DNA from: Vanilla planifolia
Lineage: Eukaryota > Streptophyta > Magnoliopsida > Asparagales > Orchidaceae
DNA length: 64,000 bases
Assembly: GCA_023846275.1 (NCBI GenBank)
Contig: JAIUJO010000091.1
Location: forward strand, 1,362,803 to 1,426,802
Reading direction: 5' to 3'
In this document: positions 49,760 to 63,000 of the stretch, piece after piece
Numbering within the stretch: position 1 is the first letter of the stretch
Layout: every line of letters starts with the position of its first letter
Notes under the pieces: generated by a model
Seen by the model: the letters and a program-made list of their open reading frames with translations, nothing else
What the model was told of the DNA's origin: nothing
The model's database searches: none
Made by a program: the position numbers and the translations under genes

Positions 49760-50480
49760 TTGTGATTCAACTCTTCTTTATCTAATTTTATAGGATCAAA
49801 GAGTTTTGCAAATGTTGATTTTTTCAAACTTTATGGCACATTTTATGTCCATTTTATTTTAAATCTAGAGCCTTCTTACCAATGTAGTTTAAAGAACAGT
49901 TCTAATTATTGTCCATTTTCTATGCAAATGTAACGTGGTTCAAAGACATTTTATGAAATTTAAACTGTTTTGGACATGAAGGATGAATTTTGATGAGATT
50001 TAATGGAAAAGTCATATGACATGATCATATTCTAACACAGTGATGAATTATAAAAGCTAAAAATAGTTATTTATTTCTCATAAACAACAACTTATGTGAT
50101 ATTTTGAAAACCAATATTCCATTACCTTTTCATTCCTATATAAAGGAATAACTAAAAAGTCACTACTTAAAATGACAAAATTATGGTTTTAGTTGAATGG
50201 AGCATAGTCCAATATAATCATCTGATGATGTGATTTCATTAAAATCCTTACCAACCATCCATGGATTTCTAATATTATAGGTAATGTGAAATGGCTTGCC
50301 CATAATAAGCTCCTTCTCGATGCAATGCTTTTGTCATAGGTGAAAGTATACCTTGCTTAAGAAATTTAGGCTTGATGCCTAATATTTATATGGATAAACT
50401 ACTCCTGCTTAATGTCAATATTATAGTTAAAGTCATTCCAAGATATATATCTTGTTTGATATATTGTAATGATAATGCCA
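49760..50480 (-). pseudogene. LINE-C endonuclease remnant and linker start
   Basis: IRNPWMVGKDFNEITSSDDY at 50275-50216 equals the family's PW...GDFNEI....E, with Gly of GDFN replaced by Lys. Further along, HPSCPKQFKFHKMSLNHVTF near 49975-49915 matches the family's ..P..FKFE.MWL.H..F stretch. KALDLK and K-x-NGHKM follow in the linker (family KL..LK..LK.WN). The endonuclease N-terminus with its WN.RG motif was not found. A CASRRSLLWASHF-type piece precedes the DFN block by about 30 bp. Confidence 0.8.
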
Positions 50481-50720
50481 AAAAATGTGTTTAATATCAA
50501 AGTTTTACATCTTATACATAGAATGTAGGTTTCAACAACACAACTTTTCCAACTATATATGTTTTAAGAATTTGATTTATCACATGGGTAAACCACTTTT
50601 AGTAGCACTCTATATATTTCAAAATAAGAAACTATTCATTAAGGATAGCATTATCTACAAATTTTGATAGTTTAAAACATCCTCTATTTCTTCTTGGGTT
50701 AATTATTTTTTCCAAAATCT

Positions 50721-53700
50721 TTTACAATTTTCTTCTCATCCTTTGACTTTTCATTGGATTAAGCTCCTCAGTAGTTTTAATTTCAAGCATAGAGGTTGTT
50801 GATTTCCAAAATGTTCTTCACTAAAAATTTTAAGATATAGATTATTATATTAGTGTTAAATTTTATCCTATGAATTTTTTAAATTAAAAACTTAATCATT
50901 GCCCTTCTCATTTTATAGAATTTTTTAAGAAACTATAATCATCCAATAATTTGCTTTTTAGACAATTGTAGACTCTTGTATATATCATTTGCCTTTCATT
51001 AGCATCAGAGATGTGCTAATTTGTTTTCATTTTTGTCAAGACCTATGTTTCAACATCCATAGTGGATCTTCTAGCCAAAGAGATAAAAATTATATTAGGA
51101 ATTTTGGTGGCTTTAGTCTATTCCTATTGCTAGTTATTTTAGTGGACATCATTATTTATATTTTGTTTATTAATTACATGAACCTATTCCTTGATATAAA
51201 CAACAAGATTTTTCTGAGAGCTATCTAATTATTTTTAATGTTTTACTTGAGCTAGCTTATGCCTAAGTTTGTGGCATCCTTTGTTAAATTTAGGTAAGTT
51301 ATCATACTAAATTTTCTAACAAAAGCTGTTGTTTGAAACCACTTTAGTAGAAACTCTAATTTGCTTTGGGAATTTTTTTTCCTAACTCTAGATGAATGCA
51401 TACTCAAGCAATTTTAGGATGTGTGAGATTCAAAGTAGCAACATCTATGCTCAAAGGGCCTAGTCAATCATGTTTATTAAGTGAATTGCTAAAACGATGA
51501 ATTGGGAGGTGCTTTGTTGTTTTCCAACCCAGGCGATTGATTTAAATTCAATTGAAAAAATAGGGAGATGGAATACACAAATAAGATGGACTATCAATAG
51601 CCTGAGAATGTTCACCCAAATTCACATATGAATAGCTTGTGTGCATGAAGAAACATGACAAGGGATATTTACAAAATTTTCCTTCAATTTAACAAGTGCC
51701 TTATTCAACATAACTAAGGACTTAATTTTTGTTTGACATTTAAATCTTTTTTTCTTAATTGAATATTCTATAAATTCATTTAGAAATTAGATATGTGACT
51801 ATTTAGCTTCTTAAAGTGATTCATTACATAAAAAATTTCATACCTCTTATAACTCATGAATATGTTGTTCATGCTTATTGGTTTTCACTTTCAAATTACC
51901 ATAATGTTGATTAACTGCATATGATCATTTACTAATTAATTAATGCATTTAGTTAAATTACCACCACATTCAACAAGTGAGATATCACCAAGATACCAAT
52001 CAAACTTTTCACCTTGGATTGACAAACTTAGTGATAGAATACATGATGTTACTTTCCATCCTATTTCTTTTGCTTCTTCTTCTCTTTCTAGTATTAAATA
52101 ATGATTTGAGAAAACTTATCTCCAAATAACTTTCCTAAATCTTGCGTTCTTCATGAGAAGAAGAAAATTTGTAGAATTTTATCCCAATGTTATGAGACAA
52201 TAAAAAATGTAAATGTTTTTGTTCACTAGCATTAAGTTGAATAACAACACATAACCTATGACCCTTATCATCAAGAATAATACTAGAATGGACAAAGAAA
52301 TTTGACAAATTATAGTTTACATTTCAAAAAAACATCAAAAGAATTTTCCATAGTTCATTATGTTTCCAATGTAATAAAGAAGGATAATAAAAAATGTTAA
52401 CAAATATTTGAAAAAATTCATTTTAAAAAATGTAGGACAATAACCCTGTATTAAGAACTACATTTTACGCAACCCATATGGCAATAGTTGAAAGGACTAC
52501 ACTTGCTATAAGAGCAAGGGAATTTTACTTTTTTTAAATTATTAACATAAATGATTTTTTCATCTAACAATTATTACAACCATTTGAAATCCTTCCCTAG
52601 ATTTGTAAAATACTTTTATTGAATAAATAATAATTAAAAAAAATAAATAAATAAAGCACATAATAATTCAAATAGTTCTTCCACAAACACAAAGCCTTCA
52701 TTAAACCACAGTTGACCTAGCCATGCATCTACTAAACGTGCAACATTTGCCTGGGCAAACTACAAACCCTTGCAGCAACTTCATCAATCACTAATTAACC
52801 ACAACAACTTGAGCTTGCAATGATTAGCCAGCCCTGACCATAACACAACAACAATTATAGTGGTTGAAAGAATAAGGTTTATAACATAGAGAAAGCATTA
52901 TAGCCTTTACCTTAATCCCTTTTTAAAAAAAGTGACACAATATCTAAACATATGATGAAGATATTATTATGCTTAGAATCAAATAAATTATGATAATAGA
53001 ACGAAATGTGTTCATCCATCTATCTAAGACAAAAAAATAGTCTTACTTCTATTCTTGAGGAATCACTCCTTTTTAAAGGTAAGTCGAATAGTTTTATTTA
53101 CTTTTCTAAAGTGATTAAAGTAGTTATTATGAATTTAGTAATTGTCCATAAGCTTACATTCAATAGATCATTCTATGACATTGGGTAGATAGAGCTGTTT
53201 GTCATTAAAAACTAGCCATCACATCTCTAAATGTTTGTAGCATAAGTTTATCATAAAGTATGTCATAAATTAATAGATAATACGACGAAAAACTTTGTTG
53301 CCTTTTTTAGGATTTCAATTTTTTTACAGAAGGATCATTCAATGGTAAATTTATTACATTAAGTTAAGGTGACCATGTAATTATAAATAGGGGGTCACTA
53401 ATATAGAATTAAGTTTTCCATAATATGTAGATCTCTTAGGAATGTTTTGTGCCATATATGCTCACAATAATATGATAATGTTCTAGTTCACAAATTTTAA
53501 CTTACCAATGAAGTCATACTCATAAAGATAATAAGATATTTTTATAATAAAATGGTTGTTTTTTTTATTTTTAGTCCTTCAACCAATGATTGAAAAGAAA
53601 TAAATCTTATAAGTACAACTTTTTATTTTTTTGCTATTTCATATAAAAATTATGCAAGTACACAAAACAAAACACCTACTTTTATGCAGAAGATACCACT

Positions 53701-55588
53701 TACTGACAAGAAGAGGTTTTTTATTCATTGTTAAATGAAGAATCATATCAATATGACAAATTATATCATACATATTCAATTCAATTACAATTTAATTAGT
53801 ACTAAGGATTCCAATAGAAAAAAAAATTTACACATGAAAAAGAGTTTGTACAAATGTTGTATATAGAAGAAATAAACTATTCGAACATTAAAAAAATATT
53901 TCAAGATAGATAACTTCTAAAATAATATTCACATTTAATATTTCTATCTTAAATGATAATCATATGTATGTAATGAGATTATTATATATATTTGATCTAT
54001 TTATAGTTATAATTTTGACTAGTAAAATGATACAAAAACTAGTCCATACATGTATAATATTTAGTCATCATATTAGATGATCATAAATTAGAGAAGAATC
54101 TAAGCTTAATTTTAAATTTTTTTAATTTATACCAGATATTTTAAATCGATGATGTTTTTATTACATATTTCCTGTGTTGTAGAGCAAAACATCTGAAATG
54201 GAACTCACGAAGAATGATTTAATAGGAATGGATGCTTCATTTTTTTTAAAGAAAATATAGCTTATATATAAAGGAAAGGTTCAATGGTTCTACCAATTAA
54301 AATATAGTGAACTTTGGAACTTGAAATTATTTATCAACAACATTTGAAGCAAACCTACTTAATTCAAGATCAGAAGGTTACTCAAGCCACTAAGCAGAGC
54401 CATCATTCTTCAATCCAACTTAAGGTGGGTATTTGGCCTTCTCCATCGCAATTACTCACTTTCACTAGTTATTACTACATGTTCATGCTCAACAAACAAT
54501 TACTACATAGTATTTTTATAGAGCTATCCTAAATACTTTTTAGGCTTACTTTACAAAAAAGGATTTAAACATTGAAGTGCAAATGTCTCCATATCATTTT
54601 CTATTTTTTTGGTCAATTTTTTAATTCATGTGACTTTCATACAATTCTTCGAATTTTACTGCCACTTATTTTAAGTTTTTGTAATATAAAATATCATTAA
54701 CAATTTATTAGGAAACTATTTTGTGTCCATAATAACAAAAAAAATTTTTAAGATTTTAAATTTCCTCTAGATATCAAAATTTTTCTAATTTTCATTGGAT
54801 TTAATTATTTTTTAAACTTGTCGTGTGCAGTAGAATTAGAAAATTGTGTAAACAACGTATTTACTTTGTTTCTAATATTTTTTTATGTTGACTTACAATA
54901 TTGACCTGTTTATATGTTAAAATTCAGAATAATTTCTATTTATTAAATTATGTTTATTTGGCTTACTCTTATGACAAAAGTACATGCTAAGGTATTTTTA
55001 GGATATTCAAATCTTTTTTTAAATTAATATTCTCTATTTTTTAAAATGAAATTATTTTATTATTGTTTAGTTAACTATTTCATAAAATAATATAATTTTA
55101 ATTTAAATATTTAAATACTTTTATTTGTAATAATAAAAAACTCTTTTATTGATGAATAAGTCAAAATGTTGTCTCATGAATAAATTAAATAAATAAATTC
55201 TACATTTCTTTTATCCACTTCTAAATATTTTATGTTATTTATTTCTTATAACTTGGTAGATTTTAATCCCTTATTGTTTTGAATGCCATGTTTTATCTAA
55301 CTCATGAAAGTTTTGTGTTTGTATTTTAAATTTTTTTTCTTTTCTTAGTACTTATATCATTTATTTATATTACATAAGATACCTACTTCTAATTAAATAA
55401 TTTATTAATTCATATATTATATAATTTTTAAGTGACCTTTTACCAAATATTTTTTTAGTATATCATGAAGATTATTTTCAATTTATGAAAGTGTTTTAAC
55501 TTCATTTACATAAAGATTTTATGATATAAAATAATCTATTTTTAATTATTTTTTATTTTTACCTAACAACTTTTGTGTTTGGATATTT
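50721..55588. other. Unassigned AT-rich DNA, may hold LINE-C ORF1
   Basis: On the minus strand at about 51400-52400 some stretches are partly open (e.g. DLKFRYKLSSMVMLNNTLVK near 51720, GHRLCVVIQLNASEQKHLHF near 52260). They could be an eroded DUF4283 ORF1 belonging to LINE-C, but no diagnostic motif survives. A TATATATAAAGG string at 54262 has no supporting context. From about 54.1 kb the plus strand turns strongly T-rich. No genes seen. Confidence 0.4.
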
Positions 55589-57657
55589 GTTAAGACTTAA
55601 GTATTACAAATATTGTTTTGTAAATCTATGTACACATTTATTTTTTATTTTTTTAATTTTTTCTTTGTTGTCATTTTTTCTACTTTTTCACTTTCTAAAT
55701 TTCTCGATTTACAAAATGAGTTTTATTTTTCTTGCACTATTAACAAAACTTTTTGTTAATACACTATCTAGATATTCCAATGTCTTTTAAATTTTGAATA
55801 TCAATCGCATATATTTATGGTATTTTTGATATTTTTTTTAAATTTATTATTAAAGATAATCTTTACAAAAACATGCTGTGCACATGTGTTCCATTTGTGT
55901 AATCCAACAATAAATTTTGGAGCATAGTTTCTTAAGATTTTGAAATGTTAAATTTTTTTAAAAATATTAATTGAATTTAATATTTGATTGTACAAAATTA
56001 ACATTTTGAAATATTGCGTTACTAAAGAAATTTTATTTCATGCCACTTTTATTTTTAGTTGTTATACCATAAATTTTTATTATGCTAACACTTTTTTCCT
56101 TTTCTTTTTTTTATTTTATATAAGGAATAAAGGACATATTTTTCTTATGTTAATTAAAAAAATTTGATGGCTTACTTTCACATTCAGTAAGATATATAAG
56201 ATGAGTAGATTTTCTAAACATCTTTATTTTTTAAATTCCTTTAAGATATATTTAACTAGATTATTATTTTTTTATTTAAATCATATTTTACATTCATTTT
56301 AGAAATTTTGTTTTGTTATTTTATTATAAAATTTTATTTTCATAATTCCTAAAATTTTTTTCTTTGTAATAAATATATCATATTTTTTTACTTCAAATTA
56401 TTGTTGCTTCATTTAATGAAAATTTTTTGCGATTTTTATTTAATTTTTTTATTATATAAAATTTGTTATAGTTTTATTTTTGTTTGGATTTTTGTTTTAG
56501 TTTAAAGGTTTTCTTGTCTTTCCAAATTGTAATTTTATTTTTCAAATAGAATTTGTGCATAGCTTTTCTCAACCTGTTTATTTTTCCTTTCCTTTATTAA
56601 AAAGTTATTTTTTTCTAATATTTTAATATAGATAGAAAAGTGATTTTCAATAAATTATGAAAATATATAAAATATAAGTAGGCTTTAACATTTAAATATT
56701 TTTATTTTAAAATATGTTTGGTATTATTTTTACAATAATAGTATTTGGCATTAGAAAAGCACGAGTAATGATTTATATTATGATGTAGTGAAAACCCTTA
56801 CATTGTAAATTTCATCAACAATAATAATTTCATATTATGTTTTTTAAGCAATCTCATTTACCTTCTTTAAAAGTATTTACTATGGTTATATTAAGAAATA
56901 AATTTTTTTATCATATATACTTTGAAATAATTATTAATTCTTTTTTATTTTATTTTCTTTAATAATGTATTTTTTGTGATTATAATTTCACATCAATTTC
57001 TTTCAAAGACTTATTTTATTATTTTAAAAATTATTACAACATTATTTAAATGTTATTTGTCATAAGTTTTTATGTTTGTAAGTAACATTTAACTTGGCAT
57101 GATAATATTTTTCTAGGAACAATTTTCTTGAATGTGATGTGCGCTTTGATATTTTAATTTCAAGTAGTTTTGTGCTTTTTTATCTATTATTACATTTAGA
57201 TATTAATTTATTTATTTATTAAACAATGACAATAATGATATTTTATTTGCACAAATGCTAAACAATTATCCATTAAATATTTAATAGTGATGGTAATTTT
57301 TTTATCTTTTCAAGTTCAAAGTGTTTTACTTTTTTTACTATAATTTTTAATTTGTAATAAAGTTTTCAAGATTAAACTACCCTCAAAGTGTTGTTTTCAA
57401 ATTGTATATTATTATTGTGATAATTTTCATTAATTTATGTATACAACTTTTTTGAGATATTAAAAATTTATGTTTATAATTAATTTTGTTATATATTTTT
57501 TATATGATGATCGCCAAATCATGTTAAATATTAGCTAAAATTAATTTGAGGTTAATATTTAGTAGTTAAAACTCAAGATGTATTGTACTAGTTCTAGTTT
57601 TGGGTCAATTGTTTTTAAAAGTTACTATTAAATTTTTTTAAATATTATAAAACAATG
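55589..57657. repeat. T-rich 2.07-kb tandem duplication, copy 1
   Basis: Begins GTTAAGACTTAAGTATTAC and ends ...TTTAAATATTATAAAACAATG, directly followed by copy 2. Blocks matched in copy 2 at an offset of 2.07 kb include TACTTTTTCACTTTCTAAATTTC, AAAGATAATCTTT, CTAACACTTTTTTCCTTTTC, ATTTGGCATTAGAAA, GATGTAGTGAAAACCC, TTTAATAGTGATGG and CAAGATGTATTGTA. AT content is extreme, with T far above A on this strand. No coding signature. Confidence 0.92.
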
Positions 57658-59732
57658 GTTAAGACTTAAGTATTATGAATATTGTTTTGTAATCAATGTA
57701 CACATCACTTTTAATTTTTTAATTATTTCTTCATTGTCGTTTTTTTTCTACTTTTTCACTTTCTAAATTTCTTAATTTACAACATGGGTTTTATTTTTCT
57801 TGCATTATCAGCAAAACTTTTTTTTAATATACTTTGTAGATATTTTAATGTTCTTTAAATTTTTAATATTAATCATATAAATTTAATGTATTCTTTATAT
57901 TTCTTTTTAAATTTAGCCCTAAAGATAATCTTTGCAAAAAATGCTATGATATGTGTTCGTTTTGTGTAATCAAACAACTAAATTGTGGTGCATAGCTTCG
58001 TAAGATTTGAAATGCTAAATTTATTAACAATATTAATTGTATTAATATTTCATTTTAAAAAATTATTTTGAAATATTGCATTACTAAAGAAATTTTAGTT
58101 CATGCCACTAATATATTTAGTTGTTATATCATAAAGTTTTATTATGCTAACACTTTTTTCCTTTTCTTTTTTTATTTTATATTTGTAATAAAGAACTTAT
58201 TATTCTTATGTTAATAAAAATAAATTTTGATGTACTTTCACATTTAGAAAGATATAACAGATGTGTAGTGCTTTTAAACATCTTTTATTTTGTTTAATTT
58301 TTTAAGATATATTTGATTAGAATTTTTTTATTTTATTGGTCCCATTTTATTTTCATAATTCCTAAAATTTTCTTTGCCTTATATTACATATATCATATTC
58401 TTTTACTAAAACTTATTGTCGTTTCATTTAACGATAAATTTTTTTGTTATTTTATTTTCTGTATCATATATAACTTATTATTGTTTTTTGTGATGATTTT
58501 ATTTTAGTTTAAAAGTTTTCTTACCTTTTCATAATGTAATTTTATTTTTCAGATAGAATTTGCACATAGCTTCTCTCAACTTGTTTATTTTTCCTTTTCT
58601 TTATTAAAAGTTTATTTTTTCTAATATATTAATATAGATAGAAAAGTGAGTTTCAATAAAATATCAAAAAAATATAAACTATAAGTAGTCTTTAACATTT
58701 ATATTTTTTTATTTTAAATTATTTTGGTATTTTTTCTATAACTATGGCATTTGGCATTAGAAAGCTACGAGTAGTTTTTTTAATTGTGATGTAGCGAAAA
58801 CCTTATATAATTTCATAATATGTTTTTTTATTCCTTCTCATTTATAATCTTTAAAAGTATTTGCTACTCTTATATTATGGAAAAATTTAATTTTATCATA
58901 AATATTTTAAAATAACTATTAATTTATTTTTATTTTATTTTCTTTATTCATTTTATTTTTTATTATAATTTCACATCAATTTCTTTCATAAACTTATTTT
59001 ATTAGTTCAAGAATTAGTACAACATTCTTTCATAGGCTAATTTTATTTGTTCAAGAATTATTACAACATTATTTAAATTTTATTTATCACAATTTTTTAT
59101 GTTCGAAGGTAACTTTAAACTTGGCATGATAATATTTTTTAAGAAACAATTTTCTTCAATGTGATGTGTGCTTTAATATTTTAATTTCCAATAATTTTGT
59201 GCTTTCCAACTATTATTACATTCAGATGTTAATTTATTTATTTATTAAAAATTGACTATAATGATCTTTTGTTAGTTCAATTGTTAAACTAATTTGTTTT
59301 CCATTAAATATTTAATAGTGATGGTAATTTTTTAACTTGTCAAGTTCAAAGTGTTTTATTTTTTTCTAAAATATTTTTTCCATTATACTCAGGATAAATA
59401 TTTGGCATAACGATTTTTGTTTTAATATTTTCATTTTGTAATAACATTTTCAAGATTAAATTACCTTAAAAGTGCTGTTTTCAAATTGTATATTATTATT
59501 GTGATAATTTTACGTATTTTGTATATACAAATTTTTTTAGATATTCAAAATTTATGTTTATAATTAATTTTGTTATATATTTTTACATGATGATTGCCAA
59601 ATCAAGTTAGATATTAACTGATATTATTTTGTGGTTAATATTTAGCTGTTATATCACAAGATGTACTGTAGTAGTTCTAGTTTTGGTCCAATTAGTTTTA
59701 AAAGTTGCTATTAAATTTTTTAAATATTATAA
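57658..59732. repeat. T-rich 2.07-kb tandem duplication, copy 2
   Basis: Starts GTTAAGACTTAAGTATTATG and stays colinear with copy 1 to AAATATTATAA at 59732, with small indels and many substitutions. It holds a nested 44-bp duplication (58981-59068) absent from copy 1 and an insertion near 59365-59430. No third copy could be recognised on either side. Confidence 0.92.
58981..59068. repeat. 44-bp duplication nested in copy 2
   Basis: TTCTTTCATA, then a TTAGTTCAAGAATTAGTACAAC segment, is followed by TTCTTTCATA and a TTTGTTCAAGAATTATTACAAC segment. Copy 1 has one unit near 56998-57042, so the event postdates the 2.07-kb duplication. Confidence 0.85.
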
Positions 59733-59964
59733 TTTTTTTTCTTAAATCTTTCAAAAGTTATTGCTTTTAAAATTATTATCATGTAAACATAATATTTAGC
59801 TTTGTTATATAAAGCAAAAAAAAAATTTTAATTCTATATTATAAAAAGAATACATCATAAAATTTACACTTGTTAACTATTTCCCAATGTTATGCCTAAA
59901 TATTTTTTTTATTTATTTATAAACACTATTACATTAATCAAGACTTTGTTATTTCAAAAACTAT

Positions 59965-59966
<2 letters not shown>

Positions 59967-60040
<74 letters not shown>
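59967..60040. repeat. (AT)37 dinucleotide microsatellite
   Basis: An uninterrupted run of 37 AT units, 74 bp, flanked by GATA and GAAACA. Perfect purity implies active slippage; it can extrude cruciforms and is likely length-polymorphic. Confidence 0.97.
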
Positions 60041-60044
<4 letters not shown>

Positions 60045-63000
60045 CATTTTAGATAATTTTTTAATTTTCAATAAAAGTTTTTTTCGTTTTATTTTTTTGC
60101 GAAATCTTTAAAAATTTAAAACAATTTGTAGATTTGATCGTTATTATAAAGAAATTTATGTTTTATTATTTTCAAGAAAATAAATATTCTTATTTATAAA
60201 TATTAATAAATTGTTGATAATCACAATGATTTTAAACTTTTCTACATTGGGTTATAATTTATGACATAATATATAACTCAAACCATCAACAAAAATACTT
60301 TAGATCCATTTGCATGTAAATCTTGTAGAATATAATTTATTTGTTATTATCGTAGATATTCTTTTGCTATTGTAAAGATTGTTTTTTCATTTAATAGTTT
60401 CTTTTGCTGCATTTTTATTAATGACATGTTATTTAAATTTAATGTAAATTTTTTTTTCCATAATAAATGTTCAGTAATTTTATTATTTTTAAAAATTATT
60501 TAATCTTTTATACATGTACTTGTACTAAGATATTTTGTGAATCATTGCTATTTATTTTTTATAGTTGAACAATCTTTTATTGTAAATGTGATCTGTAATG
60601 TTGTACTATCGAGTTGTTTTTTTTTATCATGTTATATAATAACTTTTTTATTATTAATTTTATGTTAATGACTTTTCTGAATTTATTTTGCCTTATGTTG
60701 TAACATTTATTAGTTATAATTTCCAAAAAAATATTCTATTTACTTTTATACATAAAGAGTTAAGCATTTTAAGTAACTCAATATCTTGATTATTTTTATT
60801 TAACATTTTTAATAATGTCACATTTATGTTAAGAATTTGCATTTGTGTAACACACATGCTTGGAAACATTAAAGTTTTCTATCTTTAAATTGAAATTTTT
60901 CTTGTTATATATTGTTATGTCTTCTTTTTACATCAAGTTTGGCATGTTTGTGACAACTGCATAATGGTTTGTCCCTAATTTAAAATTAAATTTTTAGAAT
61001 GGATTTTTAATTTTCTAATTTAGTAATGTATATATAAAAGACTAGTGGGATAATTGTGTAAAATTACTTGAAAAAGAAGGGGAAAACCTTAAAGATGGAA
61101 AAATAAATTGATAAGAATGTAATGGCAATAATATTGCTTTAATTAGTAAAACATTTTTGATAACTAAATGCCAAAAAATAGCAAGAGAATTATTAGCAAA
61201 TGCTAGATAAAAAAAAATATTGAATTGATATAGAAATGACTTGCCCAAGAAGTTCCTTAAATTTCTTTTTGAATAAATTCTTAGGACATATGTGTGAAAA
61301 ATAGTAAGTGTAGATCTAATTATCTAATCAAGTGATTAGAATATTTGTTGGCTATTAAGGAAATAGATGATGTCTTCATTAGATGGAGCTAAGATTGCCC
61401 AAATCCTATGTAATAAGAGATTGAAAGGTCGAATAAGAGTATTAGAAGCTCTAATATTTTTGTGAACTTTTTCTTGGTTGATTTTAGATTCCCATCAAAT
61501 ATTAAACAATCATCAAATCAATATTTAAAAGTTTTAAAGACAATACATATGATCTAATGAGGTCTTTAATATGCTAATAAATTTCACACTAAAATTTTTT
61601 TTGCACACTAACAAAAATAAATATAACACGATATAGATAATCTAAAAATAAATTATCTTTCATTTATGAATGTTCAGACATTTCTTATTAAATAATTAGG
61701 ATAGCTCACTTTGTTTTCGAGTAACATTTTATGCATCATGTATGAACATGACAAAACTCAAATGAAATAGTTAGACTTGTTAAATGCATAAGTTGATTAT
61801 TAATTTTTAGCAATGTTTGTTTGAATAATGTATTCAAATTTCAATCAATTGATAAATGTAATAGTGAGGTGTTATAATGGCAATAAAGCTCAAAACATTT
61901 TTTGTTATAATGAAAATAGGATTAAAAGTCTAAAATATTAAGAATCTATTTATTACCATTTTAATGCCAGTTATTTGAGAACTTTCATTCCTTAAAAATT
62001 TAGTTAAACAATTTTATGGTATCAAAATTTTCATGACAAAGTATAATAAAATAATTGACAAAGTCAAAAAATTAAATATTAAAAAATATTCAAAATTTTC
62101 AAATTAACATGCATAATTGATATATTTTTTAAATTAGAAACTATTATGTTGTTTCAAAGAAAATTTGATATTTGACTAATATGCTGGACATTTTGAACAT
62201 TTAATTATTTTAATTTTCTTGTAAATATGGTCTTTTCTTTTTCAAATATTTATACTTTCTCATGTATTTTTGCGTTTTTCTTATTTAGGTTATTATTATA
62301 ATTTTTGAAGATATATTGAATATGTTTAATCATGATAATAATATAATTATTTTTTAAATATTTGAAACACTTATAATTATAATAAAAATAATATTTAATA
62401 TATATTATTTAAAATCTTCTCACTAGCTCTTTCTTTTTATAATTATTATTTTGATAATCTTACATTTACCTTTGTTTAATTTGCAAAAAACTTATGCATA
62501 CTTTGTCATGTGCATAGTTTTTTCTTTTAATGAATCATCATTTTGATCCTTTGTTTTAGTACAATATTTAATTTTTTTGTTTTATTACTGTTAACCATTT
62601 TTGTTTTCATTACATCATTCATAATATTTATTAAGACAATACTTTGTAACATTTCTTAAGCAAACATTTTAATATTTAAAACATTTTAAATTTTTATTTG
62701 TTATCTTTTGTGTTATGTTTTATGGGTCCATAAAGATATTATCAACACTTATGTTACTATGAAATTATAATTTAATTTTTTAAATATTTATTTTATTTTT
62801 CAAAATTTTTTAATAGAATATTTTTCTCATGAAATACCTACACATATATTTCAGCATTATAAAAAGATATAATATTTTTATTTTTTTATTTTTTACTTTC
62901 TTAATATATTTTTAATTTTAATTAACCTATTTGGCAATATTCTCTTGTTGACTAAACTTTAACTTGAGATATCATAAAATTTTTTATAATATGCCTACTA

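Larger units (their letters stand above)
48250..50720 (-). mobile_element. LINE-C: L1-type retrotransposon ORF2 on the minus strand
   Basis: Read from high to low coordinate: APE endonuclease C-terminal half, pre-RT linker, RT with most conserved blocks in order, and a short post-RT region. The motif types match plant L1 elements, as in LINE-A and LINE-B, but the orientation is opposite. ORF1 may lie at 51.4-52.4 kb but cannot be confirmed. No poly(A) end or target duplication could be set. Dead by multiple stops and loss of the FADD aspartates. Confidence 0.85.

Noticed and set aside
54262-54275. TATATATAAAGG as a gene promoter
   Set aside because: No downstream gene, LTR or conserved context; TATA-like strings are frequent at this base composition.
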